Of a stretch of 64,000 bases of DNA, positions 55,696 to 63,716 are shown one piece after another. Under the pieces are notes generated by a model that was not told the origin of the DNA, made no database searches, and worked only from the letters and a program-made list of their open reading frames with translations. The position numbers and the translations under genes were made by a program. The first letter of the stretch is position 1. Each line of letters begins with the position of its first letter. The DNA is from Peribacillus folii (GTDB lineage Bacteria; Bacillota; Bacilli; Bacillales; DSM-1321): the NCBI RefSeq assembly GCF_030271255.1, contig NZ_JASJOM010000005.1, positions 62,001 through 126,000 of the forward strand, in the 5' to 3' direction.

Positions 55696-55818
55696 GATAG
55701 CCAGGAGTTCCCCCTTTACAGTAAGAAAGGAGATGCTCGTGAAAGTAACTTATTTTCAACGAAGATCTCCCTCTTTGATTCCATATCATACTCTTAAACT
55801 AGCTTGTTTAGGAAAGGA

Positions 55819-56841
55819 TCATTTAAACAAATCTGGATGCATTTCCTTCGCTAGCATTTCCATTCCTTCTATCGTGCTGTAGCTATAGCTGAACATATAG
55901 TTGTAATCGACTGCATAGATTTGTTTGTTTTTGATTGCTTTCATGCTCGATAGCTTTTCATTCGCATAAAGTGCTGCTTTAATCTTATCTGCGCTTACTC
56001 CATCAGTGGTGCTCCAATCTGGAATGATCAATACATCGGGATCAGCCTCGATCAGCCTTTCCACACTTACTTCACCAGTTTCATCTTTAAAAATATTATT
56101 GAGTTTCACCATAGAGAATGAGTCATTAAAGAAGGTTTCGTCATGAGCTGCATATACATAAACTTCTTTTGGATCACTCATATGTAAATAAGCAAACGTT
56201 CTTTCTTCTTTAATGCTTGATAATTTCGAAGTGATCGAATCTTGTTTAGTCTTTAGTTCTTTAATGAAGCCATCTGCCTTGTCTTGTACATTAAACAGAT
56301 TGCCGAGGTTTTCGATATCTTTATAAATCGAGTTATACGTTCCGCCCGTGACCGATGAATTCAAGACGTACGTTTTCACACCCATTTCATTTAATGTATC
56401 GACTGTTCCTACTCCCCAATCAGCGTTGTCAAATAGACCGCCACGGCCGTAGACTAAATCTGGATTCGTTCCTAATGTAACTTCTTTTCCTACATACTCG
56501 TCGCTCAATATGTTGAGTTTTTTGTATTCTTTTTCAACCGCTTTATCCGGTGCACCGAAGTTTGCGCCGACGCCGACAATTTTATCAGCCAATCCTAGGT
56601 GCAATAACAGTTCCGCTGCCGGTCTTGTATTGGCCATGACACGTTCGGGTGCTTTATCGAAGACTTGATCCTTTTTCTCCCACTTTGTTCCGCCTTCAGC
56701 TTTCGTGAAGTTTTCAATGGTTAATGGATATTGGCTTTTTGGCTCCTGTTTCTCTTCAGAACTGGTTTTGGTAGAATTTCCGCAGGCTGATAGCGTTAAC
56801 ATGGCCGCCAACCCGACTCCTAGTAATAATCTCTTTTTCAA
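55819..56841 (-). CDS. Siderophore/iron ABC transporter substrate-binding lipoprotein
   Basis: A 340-residue lipoprotein with signal peptide and lipobox LSAC (Cys near 20). The mature part is a class III (FecB/FhuD-type) binding protein: AELLLHLGLADKIVGVGAN, a long backbone helix (about 180-205), then DVLIIPDW. A TTG start at 56841 is chosen, with AGGAGG 8 bases upstream. It is the last gene of the permease-ATPase-binding protein operon, which has a Fur box. The ligand, probably a ferric siderophore, is inferred. Confidence 0.9.
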   Translation of the reverse strand: MKKRLLLGVGLAAMLTLSACGNSTKTSSEEKQEPKSQYPLTIENFTKAEGGTKWEKKDQVFDKAPERVMANTRPAAELLLHLGLADKIVGVGANFGAPDKAVEKEYKKLNILSDEYVGKEVTLGTNPDLVYGRGGLFDNADWGVGTVDTLNEMGVKTYVLNSSVTGGTYNSIYKDIENLGNLFNVQDKADGFIKELKTKQDSITSKLSSIKEERTFAYLHMSDPKEVYVYAAHDETFFNDSFSMVKLNNIFKDETGEVSVERLIEADPDVLIIPDWSTTDGVSADKIKAALYANEKLSSMKAIKNKQIYAVDYNYMFSYSYSTIEGMEMLAKEMHPDLFK

Positions 56842-56857
56842 CTGTATTCCTCCTATT

Positions 56858-57619
56858 TTATACGCCATACGCAAAACCTAATCCATTCGTAACGGGATTG
56901 ATAAACGTTTGGCACTTGATTTTATATAATGCCTCGACCGTTTCCGGTGTCAGTACCTCTTCCGGTGTACCTTGAGCATAGACCTCGCCGTCCTTTATTG
57001 CATAAAGATAGTCGCAATAATGGGCAGCCATTTCCAGGTCATGAAGGGCAGCGAGCACCCCAATCTGTAAATTCCTTACACATGATAAAATTTCGATCTG
57101 ATAGCGGATATCCAAGTGATTCGTCGGTTCATCCAGTATCATGAATTTCGGTTGCTGGGCAATCGTCCTCGCTAAAATGACCCTTTGCTTCTCACCGCCG
57201 GAAAGGGATAGGAAACTCCGCTCCTTGTAGTCCAGCAGATTGGTTCGCTCCAGCGCTTCCTCAACAATCAGGAAATCTTCTTGTTTATCGGACTCCAGCA
57301 TTTTCTTGTGGGGGGTCCTGCCCAGCATCACCATCTGGTGCACGGTCAGATCGAAATTCACTTCATTGAATTGGCCGACGACACCCAATTGCTGTGAAAC
57401 CTTCTTTTCAGAGGTTTTCAGAACATCCATATCGTCCAGTAGAACGGTTCCCTTAGTAGGGGCCAGGCTTTTATAAATGCTTTTTAATAGCGTCGATTTC
57501 CCGCAGCCATTCGGACCGATCAAACCAACAAATTGCTGTTTCTTCACTAAAATCGAAATGTCTTTGACAATTTCCTTCTTGCCGATTTTTATTCCCATGT
57601 CTTTCGCGATTAATTGCAT
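56858..57619 (-). CDS. Iron-siderophore ABC transporter ATP-binding protein (FecE type)
   Basis: A 253-residue ATPase. Walker A GPNGCGKST (about 36-44), Q-loop VVGQF, signature LSGGEKQR (about 140) and Walker B FMILDEPTNHLD (about 158-169), typical of FecE/FhuC. It starts only 3 bases after the permease stop, with a GAGGGTGAG site across the junction. It drives import of the ferric siderophore bound by the product of 55819. Confidence 0.93.
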   Translation of the reverse strand: MQLIAKDMGIKIGKKEIVKDISILVKKQQFVGLIGPNGCGKSTLLKSIYKSLAPTKGTVLLDDMDVLKTSEKKVSQQLGVVGQFNEVNFDLTVHQMVMLGRTPHKKMLESDKQEDFLIVEEALERTNLLDYKERSFLSLSGGEKQRVILARTIAQQPKFMILDEPTNHLDIRYQIEILSCVRNLQIGVLAALHDLEMAAHYCDYLYAIKDGEVYAQGTPEEVLTPETVEALYKIKCQTFINPVTNGLGFAYGV

Positions 57620-57622
57620 GTC

Positions 57623-58690
57623 TCACCCTCCGAAATTGTAGCCTTTTTTCACAATCATGTAGATGAATAGCGGCGAACCAATGACAGATGTAATGATCCC
57701 GATGGGCAATTCCACATTGGTGATCAGCGTTCTTGACAAGATGTCTGCCCAAATCAGGAACAGTCCGCCCAGCAGGATGGTTCCCAACATTAACCGTTTA
57801 TGATCCGCACCGAATATTCCCCGGGTTATATGAGGGACAATCAACCCTACAAAACCGATCATTCCTGCATAGGCCACCATCGTTCCCGTAATAAGGGCGG
57901 TGACGATCATATAAAATTTACGGTAGACACTTAAGTTAATGCCGAGTGTGATAGCGGATTCATCGCCTAGCAGCATCGTATTCAGCACTCGATGCTGGAA
58001 AAGGAACAACGCGCATCCGAGCAAAACGATGATTGCCAGGATCGGTGTTTTCGCCCAGCTGGATGATGCCAAGCTTCCCATCGACCAGAACGTGACGGTT
58101 TTGATGCCCTCCGCATTGTTGGCGAAATAAATGATCAGGCTCGAAAAGGAACTGCATAATGCGCCGATGACTACGCCTGATAAGACGAGCTTGACGGATG
58201 TTGCTTTACCGCCGATACTCGATAAAACCAGTACCGCTATCGACGTCAGCATCGCCCCCGTAAAAGCACCGAATGCCACCCCAAATTGCGATAGGATCGC
58301 GCCGCTTCCAAGTCCGACAAGGATGGCAAAGGTTGCCCCCAGGGAAGCTCCTGATGAAATGCCCAGGATATATGGATCAGCCAGCGGATTTTGCACGACG
58401 GCCTGCATTACCGCTCCGCACAATGAAAGCCCCATGCCGATCAGCAGGGCAAAAATAACGCGAGGCATTCGAACCTGTAAAATAATATTTAAATAGGATT
58501 CATTTTCGACATTCAGTGTACCCCATCTGCCATTCGTCAATGTATGAAGCATGATCTCCATCGATTGCTTAAAAGGGATATGCACCTGCCCGATCGATAC
58601 CGAGTAGACGGCGGATACCATGATCAACCCTATTAAAAATAAAATAATAAGATAATAGTAATTACTTTTACTTACTCTGTTTGTAGCCAT
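57623..58690 (-). CDS. Iron-siderophore ABC transporter permease (FecCD type)
   Basis: A 355-residue permease with about nine to ten helices, of the FecCD/BtuC family. It has RMPRVIFALLIGMGL (about 74-88), LADPYILGISSGASLG and GAMVAYAGMIGFVGLIVPHI-type segments (split by eye at GFVGLIVPH). It is the first gene of the operon. AGGAGGTGAATG and AGCAGGGA lie before the ATG, and the Fur box at 58742 is directly upstream. It probably works as a homodimer, as only one permease gene is present. Confidence 0.93.
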   Translation of the reverse strand: MATNRVSKSNYYYLIILFLIGLIMVSAVYSVSIGQVHIPFKQSMEIMLHTLTNGRWGTLNVENESYLNIILQVRMPRVIFALLIGMGLSLCGAVMQAVVQNPLADPYILGISSGASLGATFAILVGLGSGAILSQFGVAFGAFTGAMLTSIAVLVLSSIGGKATSVKLVLSGVVIGALCSSFSSLIIYFANNAEGIKTVTFWSMGSLASSSWAKTPILAIIVLLGCALFLFQHRVLNTMLLGDESAITLGINLSVYRKFYMIVTALITGTMVAYAGMIGFVGLIVPHITRGIFGADHKRLMLGTILLGGLFLIWADILSRTLITNVELPIGIITSVIGSPLFIYMIVKKGYNFGG

Positions 58691-58741
58691 TCCCTGCTAC
58701 ATTCACCTCCTGTATGATGAATAAATTGGACTAGATATATT

Positions 58742-58756
58742 TGATAATGATTATCA
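58742..58756. promoter_or_regulatory. Fur box of the siderophore importer
   Basis: TGATAATGATTATCA is the classic 7-1-7 Fur site, exact in both arms. It lies 52 bases upstream of the permease start on the minus strand. Iron-replete cells should keep the operon off. Confidence 0.92.
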
Positions 58757-58850
58757 TTCTCGAAAATCATCATAATATGTAACTTGAAATAATACAACAT
58801 AATTTTTTTAAAAGTCGATTATTTTTTCTTTAATAGAACACGAAAAAAGG

Positions 58851-58878
58851 GCCATTCCCAGTGGAATGGCCCTTTCGC
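58851..58878. terminator. Terminator of the metNPQ operon
   Basis: AAAGGGCCATTCC and GGAATGGCCCTTT pair with a 4-base loop. On the minus strand TTTTTTC follows. A decayed copy of the same terminator lies near 46300. Confidence 0.9.
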
Positions 58879-58888
58879 TGCCTACCAT

Positions 58889-59716
58889 TTAAAAGGCTGG
58901 TATGGCCGTTTCGCTATACTTTTCTTCTAAGAATTTGCGTACCTCAGGGCTTGTCATCGCCTTTGCCAGCTTTTGGACCGGTTCGGAGTCGACATTATCC
59001 TTGCGCGCCACCAATGTAATCGCAAAGTCATTCTCAACACCCTCGGTGAGCAGGGCATCGTTCTTTGGTGTCAGCCCAAGCGGTGCTGCGTATGCAGGTG
59101 TGATCACGATCGCATCCGCTTCATCATACGTTCTTGCCAGCATTAATAAATCCACTTCTTTGAATTTATAGTTTTTCGGGTTTTCCTTAATATCGGCCAT
59201 CGTATAGTATGGTCCCTTTTTTTCCTTCAACGTGATCACTTTATGCTGTGCCAGCAAGGATAATGACCGATCGATGTTCGACACGTCGTTTGCAATTGCA
59301 ATGACGGCACCCTCCGGCATTTTATCCATGGAGTCGTATTCCTTGGAATATACGCCATAATTGGCGAAATAGATCGGTTTCACTGGAACAAGCTCGGCAT
59401 TTTTGTTGCGGTTGAATTCCTCCATATACGGAACATGCTGGAAGAAGTTCACATCGACTTCTTTTGCCGCCAGTGCCGTGTTCGGCTGCACATTATCACT
59501 TAATATGACTATATCGAGGTTAATGCCTTCCTTGGCTAGCTTTGGTTTAACCAACTCTAGTATTTCCGTCATCGGGGGAATGAGCGAGGCCACTTTCAAT
59601 GTTACCTCTTCCTTCTCCTCTTTTTGCGCATGTTCTTTCTCTTTTCCTTCATTCGCCTTGCCGCACCCTGCTAAAAACAGCATCATTGCTGCCATGAGAA
59701 GGAGTAATTTTTTCAT
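58889..59716 (-). CDS. metQ: Methionine ABC transporter binding lipoprotein
   Basis: A 275-residue lipoprotein (NlpA/MetQ family). Signal with lipobox FLAGC (Cys near 18), charged linker (EGKEKEHAQKEEKEE), then the binding protein: VNFFQHVPYMEEFN, AIANDVSNIDRSLSLL and VITPAYAAPLGL. It captures D/L-methionine outside the cell. The start at 59716 is chosen because it begins the signal peptide; a GTG/ATG five codons earlier is less suitable. Last gene of metN-metP-metQ. Confidence 0.93.
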   Translation of the reverse strand: MKKLLLLMAAMMLFLAGCGKANEGKEKEHAQKEEKEEVTLKVASLIPPMTEILELVKPKLAKEGINLDIVILSDNVQPNTALAAKEVDVNFFQHVPYMEEFNRNKNAELVPVKPIYFANYGVYSKEYDSMDKMPEGAVIAIANDVSNIDRSLSLLAQHKVITLKEKKGPYYTMADIKENPKNYKFKEVDLLMLARTYDEADAIVITPAYAAPLGLTPKNDALLTEGVENDFAITLVARKDNVDSEPVQKLAKAMTSPEVRKFLEEKYSETAIPAF

Positions 59717-59730
59717 GATGGTTTCCTCCA

Positions 59731-60393
59731 TTATCTTTTGTCGATCATTCTGGCTGTAGCTGTACCTATGAACTGGATTAGCTGTACCAGGATGATCATA
59801 ATGATGATCATATAAATCATTAATTCTGTTTGAAACTGCTGATAGCCGTACCTGATGGCAAAATCGCCGATGCCGCCGCCTCCGACCACTCCCATGATCG
59901 TTGAATAGGAAATGAAGCTGATGATCGAAGTCGTTAGTCCGAGGACCAGTCCGGAACGAGCCTCCACGTAAAGAAATTTAAAGATGACATCCTTCACCGA
60001 AGCCCCCATCGAAATCGCTGCTTCGATCACACCCTTCGGCACGTCCAATAAGGATTGCTCGACCAAGCGCGAATAATGGGCAATCGCAATGATCGCCAAT
60101 GGAACGCAGGCCGCTGCTGTACCGATCGCCGTGCCGATCAAGAGTCTCGTAAAGGGGATCAAAAAAACGACCAATAACAAGAATGGAAAAGAACGAATAA
60201 TATTGACCAATAAATTCAAGATCGAGAAAACCGAGCGATTATCAAGCAGCTGGCCCTTCCGGCAAAGAAACAGCAACGTCCCGACTGGCAAGCCAATCAC
60301 GATGGCAGCTAAAATGGACACACCAACCATCGTAATGGTTGCGGCAATCGACTGCCAGATTTCTGCCTCATATTGCACCAAAATCTCAGGCAT
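59731..60393 (-). CDS. metP: Methionine ABC transporter permease
   Basis: A 220-residue permease with five helices of the MetI/MetP family. It has GLPVGTLLFL near 35, the EAA-like loop VPKGVIEAAISMGAS (about 135-150) and GGGGIGDFAIRYGYQ near the end. The start at 60393 overlaps the metN stop by 8 bases and suits the GGTGGGA site, so translation is coupled; an earlier ATG at 60408 has no site. Confidence 0.92.
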   Translation of the reverse strand: MPEILVQYEAEIWQSIAATITMVGVSILAAIVIGLPVGTLLFLCRKGQLLDNRSVFSILNLLVNIIRSFPFLLLVVFLIPFTRLLIGTAIGTAAACVPLAIIAIAHYSRLVEQSLLDVPKGVIEAAISMGASVKDVIFKFLYVEARSGLVLGLTTSIISFISYSTIMGVVGGGGIGDFAIRYGYQQFQTELMIYMIIIMIILVQLIQFIGTATARMIDKR

Positions 60394-61135
60394 GACCGAT
60401 CCCACCATTCCCTGTTAATTGTTCGATGAAGTATTCTGGACGATCATCGCTTTTTTCGATCCCTGTGGGTTCAATCGTGACCGTGTCATGAATCTCTCCA
60501 GCTGCCATGACCGTTACACGCTTGCATATACTTTTGATGACCTCCAGCTCATGACTGACGATCACAATCGTTACTCCGAAGCGCTCGTTTATACTCGCCA
60601 GCACCTCCAAGATTTCAGCCGTTGTATGAGGATCAAGGGAAGAGGTCGGCTCATCGCATAGCAGCACCTGCGGGTTATTTGCCAGTGCCCTGGCAATGGC
60701 AACACGCTGCTTTTGCCCCCCGCTCAATTGTGCAGGATATTTCCCCATCTCCCCCTCCAATCCGACGAAACGAAGACACTCTGCCACACGGCTCCGACGC
60801 TCTTTTTTTGGGTAACCTGCCAGCTCCAACGAAGCGGCCACATTGTCATGAACCGTTTTGTTTGCGACAAGATTAAAATGCTGAAAGATCATCCCGATCG
60901 ACTTCCGTGCCTCTCGAAGTGCTTGATTGTTCAAGGCTGTCAATCTTTGTCCGTTGACCTCCACTTCGCCCACATCCGGGTTCTCGAGCAAATTCATCAG
61001 CCGCAGCAGCGTTGATTTCCCTGCTCCGCTTGCCCCGATTATTCCATGGATTTCACCTTTTGGTATGGTCAAAGTGACAGACTTAATGGCCTGAAACTGT
61101 GAAAACTTCTTGCTCACTTGATGCAGGTTGATCAT
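60386..61135 (-). CDS. metN: Methionine ABC transporter ATP-binding protein
   Basis: A 249-residue ATPase of the MetN type. Walker A GASGAGKST (about 37-45), Q-loop IFQHFNLV, signature LSGGQKQR (about 138-145), Walker B VLLCDEPTSSLD. It is shorter than the usual MetN of about 340 residues: the C-terminal ACT-like methionine-sensing domain is absent, so feedback by methionine is probably lost. The start at 61135 follows AGGAAGTGGG. First gene of metN-metP-metQ. Confidence 0.92.
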   Translation of the reverse strand: MINLHQVSKKFSQFQAIKSVTLTIPKGEIHGIIGASGAGKSTLLRLMNLLENPDVGEVEVNGQRLTALNNQALREARKSIGMIFQHFNLVANKTVHDNVAASLELAGYPKKERRSRVAECLRFVGLEGEMGKYPAQLSGGQKQRVAIARALANNPQVLLCDEPTSSLDPHTTAEILEVLASINERFGVTIVIVSHELEVIKSICKRVTVMAAGEIHDTVTIEPTGIEKSDDRPEYFIEQLTGNGGIGHA

Positions 61136-61207
61136 AAAATCCCACTTCCTACTTGTTGAAAGTAATATATTGCCCAAAGAAACACAACGGATACATCATT
61201 TTATCAA

Positions 61208-61264
61208 TTAATGAGGGCCAATTGCAAAGACACAAATTAACAGGTGAATACTTCCAGAACCCAT
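61208..61264 (-). CDS. Possible 18-residue leader peptide before metN
   Basis: The frame MGSGSIHLLICVFAIGPH (18 residues, then TAA) has an excellent site, AAGGAGG, six to seven bases upstream. It lies between a hairpin/T-run element and metN. It is hydrophobic in the middle and has only one methionine, so a methionine-coding attenuator is not obvious. It could be a leader or a tiny membrane peptide. Confidence 0.45.
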   Translation of the reverse strand: MGSGSIHLLICVFAIGPH

Positions 61265-61287
61265 TCAGCTCCTCCTTTCCATTTTAA

Positions 61288-61321
61288 AAAAAAGCCGACG
61301 ATACACATCTTGGCTTTTCTT
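61288..61321. terminator. Weak bidirectional hairpin
   Basis: AAAAGCC and GGCTTTT arms with a long loop; T runs follow on both strands. On the minus strand it sits just before the leader-peptide ribosome site, so it may be an attenuator for metN. Confidence 0.5.
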
Positions 61322-61426
61322 AGAGACGATTTAGATAAGAATGATTATTATTAAACTTGCATGATGAATTTTTCTCTCCATGAGTTCAATCACGTCTTTC
61401 AAAATGATGACACGTGTATTATAATC

Positions 61427-61457
61427 ATAGTTGATAATGGTTATCATTATCAACTAT
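61427..61457. promoter_or_regulatory. Extended Fur box of the esterase gene
   Basis: A perfect palindrome of two 13-base arms (ATAGTTGATAATG and complement) around five bases, containing overlapping GATAATG-type Fur hexamers. A TATAAT lies at 61420-61425, just before it. Repression by iron-loaded Fur is expected. Confidence 0.9.
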
Positions 61458-61484
61458 TTCACTCAAGTAAACGGAGGCAACTGC

Positions 61485-62258
61485 ATGGTTCGATACGTTA
61501 CGAATAAAATTGCCGACTATGAGGTATGTGTCATTCTGCCCTCTAGTTACGATCACACAAAGAAATACCGGACGATTTATATGCATGACGGGGGAGAAAC
61601 GGCCAAGCAGGCTGTCAATCATATCGACCATTTGATTCTTTCCGGTCAAATTGAACCACTGATCGTCATTGGGATTGATTCGATCAATCGCAATGATGAC
61701 TATACGCCTTGGGCAGCCCCTTCGCTCGCTCCGCATCGCGGTGGCTTTGGAGGTCACGCAGCTGCTTATTTACATACGGTCGTAACCGAAATAAAGCCTT
61801 ATATCGATGTCCATTATGCAACGAATCCCGCACCTTCCCATACAGCCATTTCCGGCTGCTCCTTGGGTGGACTCGTTTCGATTTTCGCTTCATACTATTA
61901 TCCGGAGGTATTCCATCAATATATCTCGTTATCCCCTTCCTTTTGGTACGAGGATGTGCTTCGCTACCTTCAAGGCGAGAAGATTGAACGACAAGGAAAA
62001 AGCTATACCAAACCAACGGTGAATCGCCAAAATCATCAGCTCTATTTATATGTGGGCGAACTAGAGGGCATCTATAAACAAACGGCACAAAAGCATATGG
62101 TCGACTATACAAAGAAGGCCCACCTTGAATTCATCAAGGAAGGCTATTCGGAAGATCATCTATCATTCGAATCTGATCCAGAAGGAACGCATGACGATCT
62201 TTTCTTTTCCACCTACTTCGTTCATGCACTTCGCCGGTTATTTGCGATAAAAGCTTGA
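61485..62258 (+). CDS. Siderophore-type esterase (esterase D / BesA-like)
   Basis: A 257-residue alpha/beta hydrolase of the esterase-D family (PF00756). It has YRTIYMHDGGE (about 28-38), the nucleophile in SGCSLGGL (Ser near 127), and a late GTHDDLFF with the His near 241. Enzymes of this family, such as BesA, open ferric siderophore esters to release iron. The Fur box directly upstream supports this. No signal peptide; cytosolic. The start at 61485 follows GGAGGC; longer starts are not supported. Confidence 0.88.
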   Translation: MVRYVTNKIADYEVCVILPSSYDHTKKYRTIYMHDGGETAKQAVNHIDHLILSGQIEPLIVIGIDSINRNDDYTPWAAPSLAPHRGGFGGHAAAYLHTVVTEIKPYIDVHYATNPAPSHTAISGCSLGGLVSIFASYYYPEVFHQYISLSPSFWYEDVLRYLQGEKIERQGKSYTKPTVNRQNHQLYLYVGELEGIYKQTAQKHMVDYTKKAHLEFIKEGYSEDHLSFESDPEGTHDDLFFSTYFVHALRRLFAIKA

Positions 62259-62273
62259 ACAATCCCCAAAACA

Positions 62274-62304
62274 AAAGCCGCCAAGTCTTGGCGGCTAAAA
62301 GCTT
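62274..62304 (+). terminator. Terminator of the esterase gene
   Basis: AGCCGCCAAG and CTTGGCGGCT form a perfect 10-bp stem with a T-rich downstream stretch (AAAAGCTTTATTT). Confidence 0.85.
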
Positions 62305-62357
62305 TATTTAGTGGAGAAGCGAAGACCATACTCATGTGTCCGGCACTACTACCCTTA

Positions 62358-62501
62358 TTAATTCACTAAACCAGTTAATACTTGAGCAATATCCATCAGT
62401 TGGCGGACAACATCACTTATTGCTTTTGTCATAAATATTTGAACCACGATTAAAATGCTTAGTAATAGTAAAAGAATTATCTTAAAAGTCGTTGAATTCA
62501 T
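62358..62501 (-). CDS. Possible 47-residue membrane peptide
   Basis: MNSTTFKIILLLLLSILIV starts a single membrane helix, followed by an amphipathic tail ending QVLTGLVN. AAAGAGAG lies about 9 bases before the ATG. No family recognised. It might be a small membrane or stress peptide. Only size, helix and ribosome site support it. Confidence 0.5.
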   Translation of the reverse strand: MNSTTFKIILLLLLSILIVVQIFMTKAISDVVRQLMDIAQVLTGLVN

Positions 62502-62722
62502 GTATATATCTCTCTTTTTAAAGTTGCTTTTTTATTTGCATTTTGTTTGAAGCTGGCTAGTTAATTGAATTACCTCTAATTCATTGTAATCGAGCTAGAT
62601 CCGTTTTACCAGTATCTTCGTTTTTTTAAGATAAGGGATTTGATCATGCACCAAATGCTTTTTTCCAATTGTCAAAAAAACATTAAAACTTCTGTAAATA
62701 CATTAAAAGGAATAGTATAATT

Positions 62723-62872
62723 TTAATTTTTATTAAGTTTCTGAATACCAATGTGCAGAATCAAACCCACTGCAGTGGTAATATTAAGAATCACTGCAAT
62801 TATTATCAATAACCAGTGTAACGGTTCTGGCAATGTAGTTTGACTTATTGTTAAAGTACCAAGACGAGCCAC
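62723..62872 (-). CDS. Possible 49-residue membrane peptide
   Basis: An open frame with one hydrophobic helix (LHWLLIIIAVILNITTAVGLI core) and a basic tail (QKLNKN). A very strong AAAGGAGGTG site precedes it. That site touches a GTG that would be the start, so the true start may be a later codon. Kept as a candidate because the strong site and the helix coincide. Confidence 0.4.
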   Translation of the reverse strand: MARLGTLTISQTTLPEPLHWLLIIIAVILNITTAVGLILHIGIQKLNKN

Positions 62873-62960
62873 CTCCTTTTTAACTTTTTATACCATAATA
62901 GTATTATACTTTCTTTTTCCAAAACACAAAAGCTTACGAAAACAGCCCTTATAAAAAAAC

Positions 62961-63647
62961 TTATTGTTCAGCATCAAATTCAGATTCTGAACGGTCTCTA
63001 TCAGTAGGTATTTCATTTTCATAGGCATTTTCATACTCTGAAACTACCTCTATAGCTTCCTCATTCAGTGAAGCTTTACCTTTTACCATTTTTTCACTAG
63101 TCACATCTTGCTTAATCCCTTCAACGTATTCATTTGAATTGGGACCTAATACTAATAAAGATTCATCATCTTGTGCATACGCTAAAAAAACATATGATTT
63201 TCCTTCTTTAGGTAGTGAATCATCTTGATACAGTACAACAGAAGAACCATCTTGATTTATCCCTCCAGCCTTTTGAATAGATATTGAGGTATCTGTAACT
63301 AAATCTCCCTTTATATTTTGCAGCACAGTAACTTTGTAATTGGTATACGGTGTTGAAACCTCTTTAGTACCTTCTCTAGTTTCAATGGTTACATGATCTT
63401 TGTATATAGTATCGATATCTTCATCAACTCGGCCTATAAAAACGTAATCTGCATCACCTACAGTTTCTTTTGGATTATTCACATCTACCGCAAAACTACC
63501 ATCCATTCGAATGACCTTTAGATTTTTTTTATCCTCTGGACTTATATTACTTACATCTTTCTGGGTATTTGAACAAGCTGAAACGATCAAAGAAAAACTA
63601 ACCATAAATAACAGTGAAGCAAGTATCTGAACTTTTTTCTTACCCAT
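62961..63647 (-). CDS. Lipoprotein of unknown function
   Basis: A 228-residue lipoprotein. Signal peptide with lipobox VSAC (Cys near 24). The mature part has a beta-rich domain (YVFIGRVDEDIDTIYK, YKVTVLQNIKGDL, SYVFLAYAQDDES) and an acidic tail. I do not recognise a named family. Similar small Bacillus lipoproteins exist. AAAGGAG lies 11 bases before the ATG chosen at 63647; an ATG at 63656 is also possible. It stands alone. Confidence 0.75.
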   Translation of the reverse strand: MGKKKVQILASLLFMVSFSLIVSACSNTQKDVSNISPEDKKNLKVIRMDGSFAVDVNNPKETVGDADYVFIGRVDEDIDTIYKDHVTIETREGTKEVSTPYTNYKVTVLQNIKGDLVTDTSISIQKAGGINQDGSSVVLYQDDSLPKEGKSYVFLAYAQDDESLLVLGPNSNEYVEGIKQDVTSEKMVKGKASLNEEAIEVVSEYENAYENEIPTDRDRSESEFDAEQ

Positions 63648-63716
63648 CGTTTTCATTTCTCCTTTTTTGTTAGTATTTCTTATAAGCAGAGGCATAAGAA
63701 GCTTTATCATTTGCAC

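Larger units (their letters stand above)
61136..61484. other. Control region between metN and the esterase
   Basis: Holds a possible 18-residue leader gene (61208-61264), a weak hairpin with T runs on both sides (61288-61320) and a palindromic Fur site (61427-61457). No S-box or T-box features were recognised in front of metN. Confidence 0.6.

Noticed and set aside
61136-61430. S-box (SAM) or T-box riboswitch before metN
   Set aside because: The conserved cores of these elements were looked for on the minus strand and not found.
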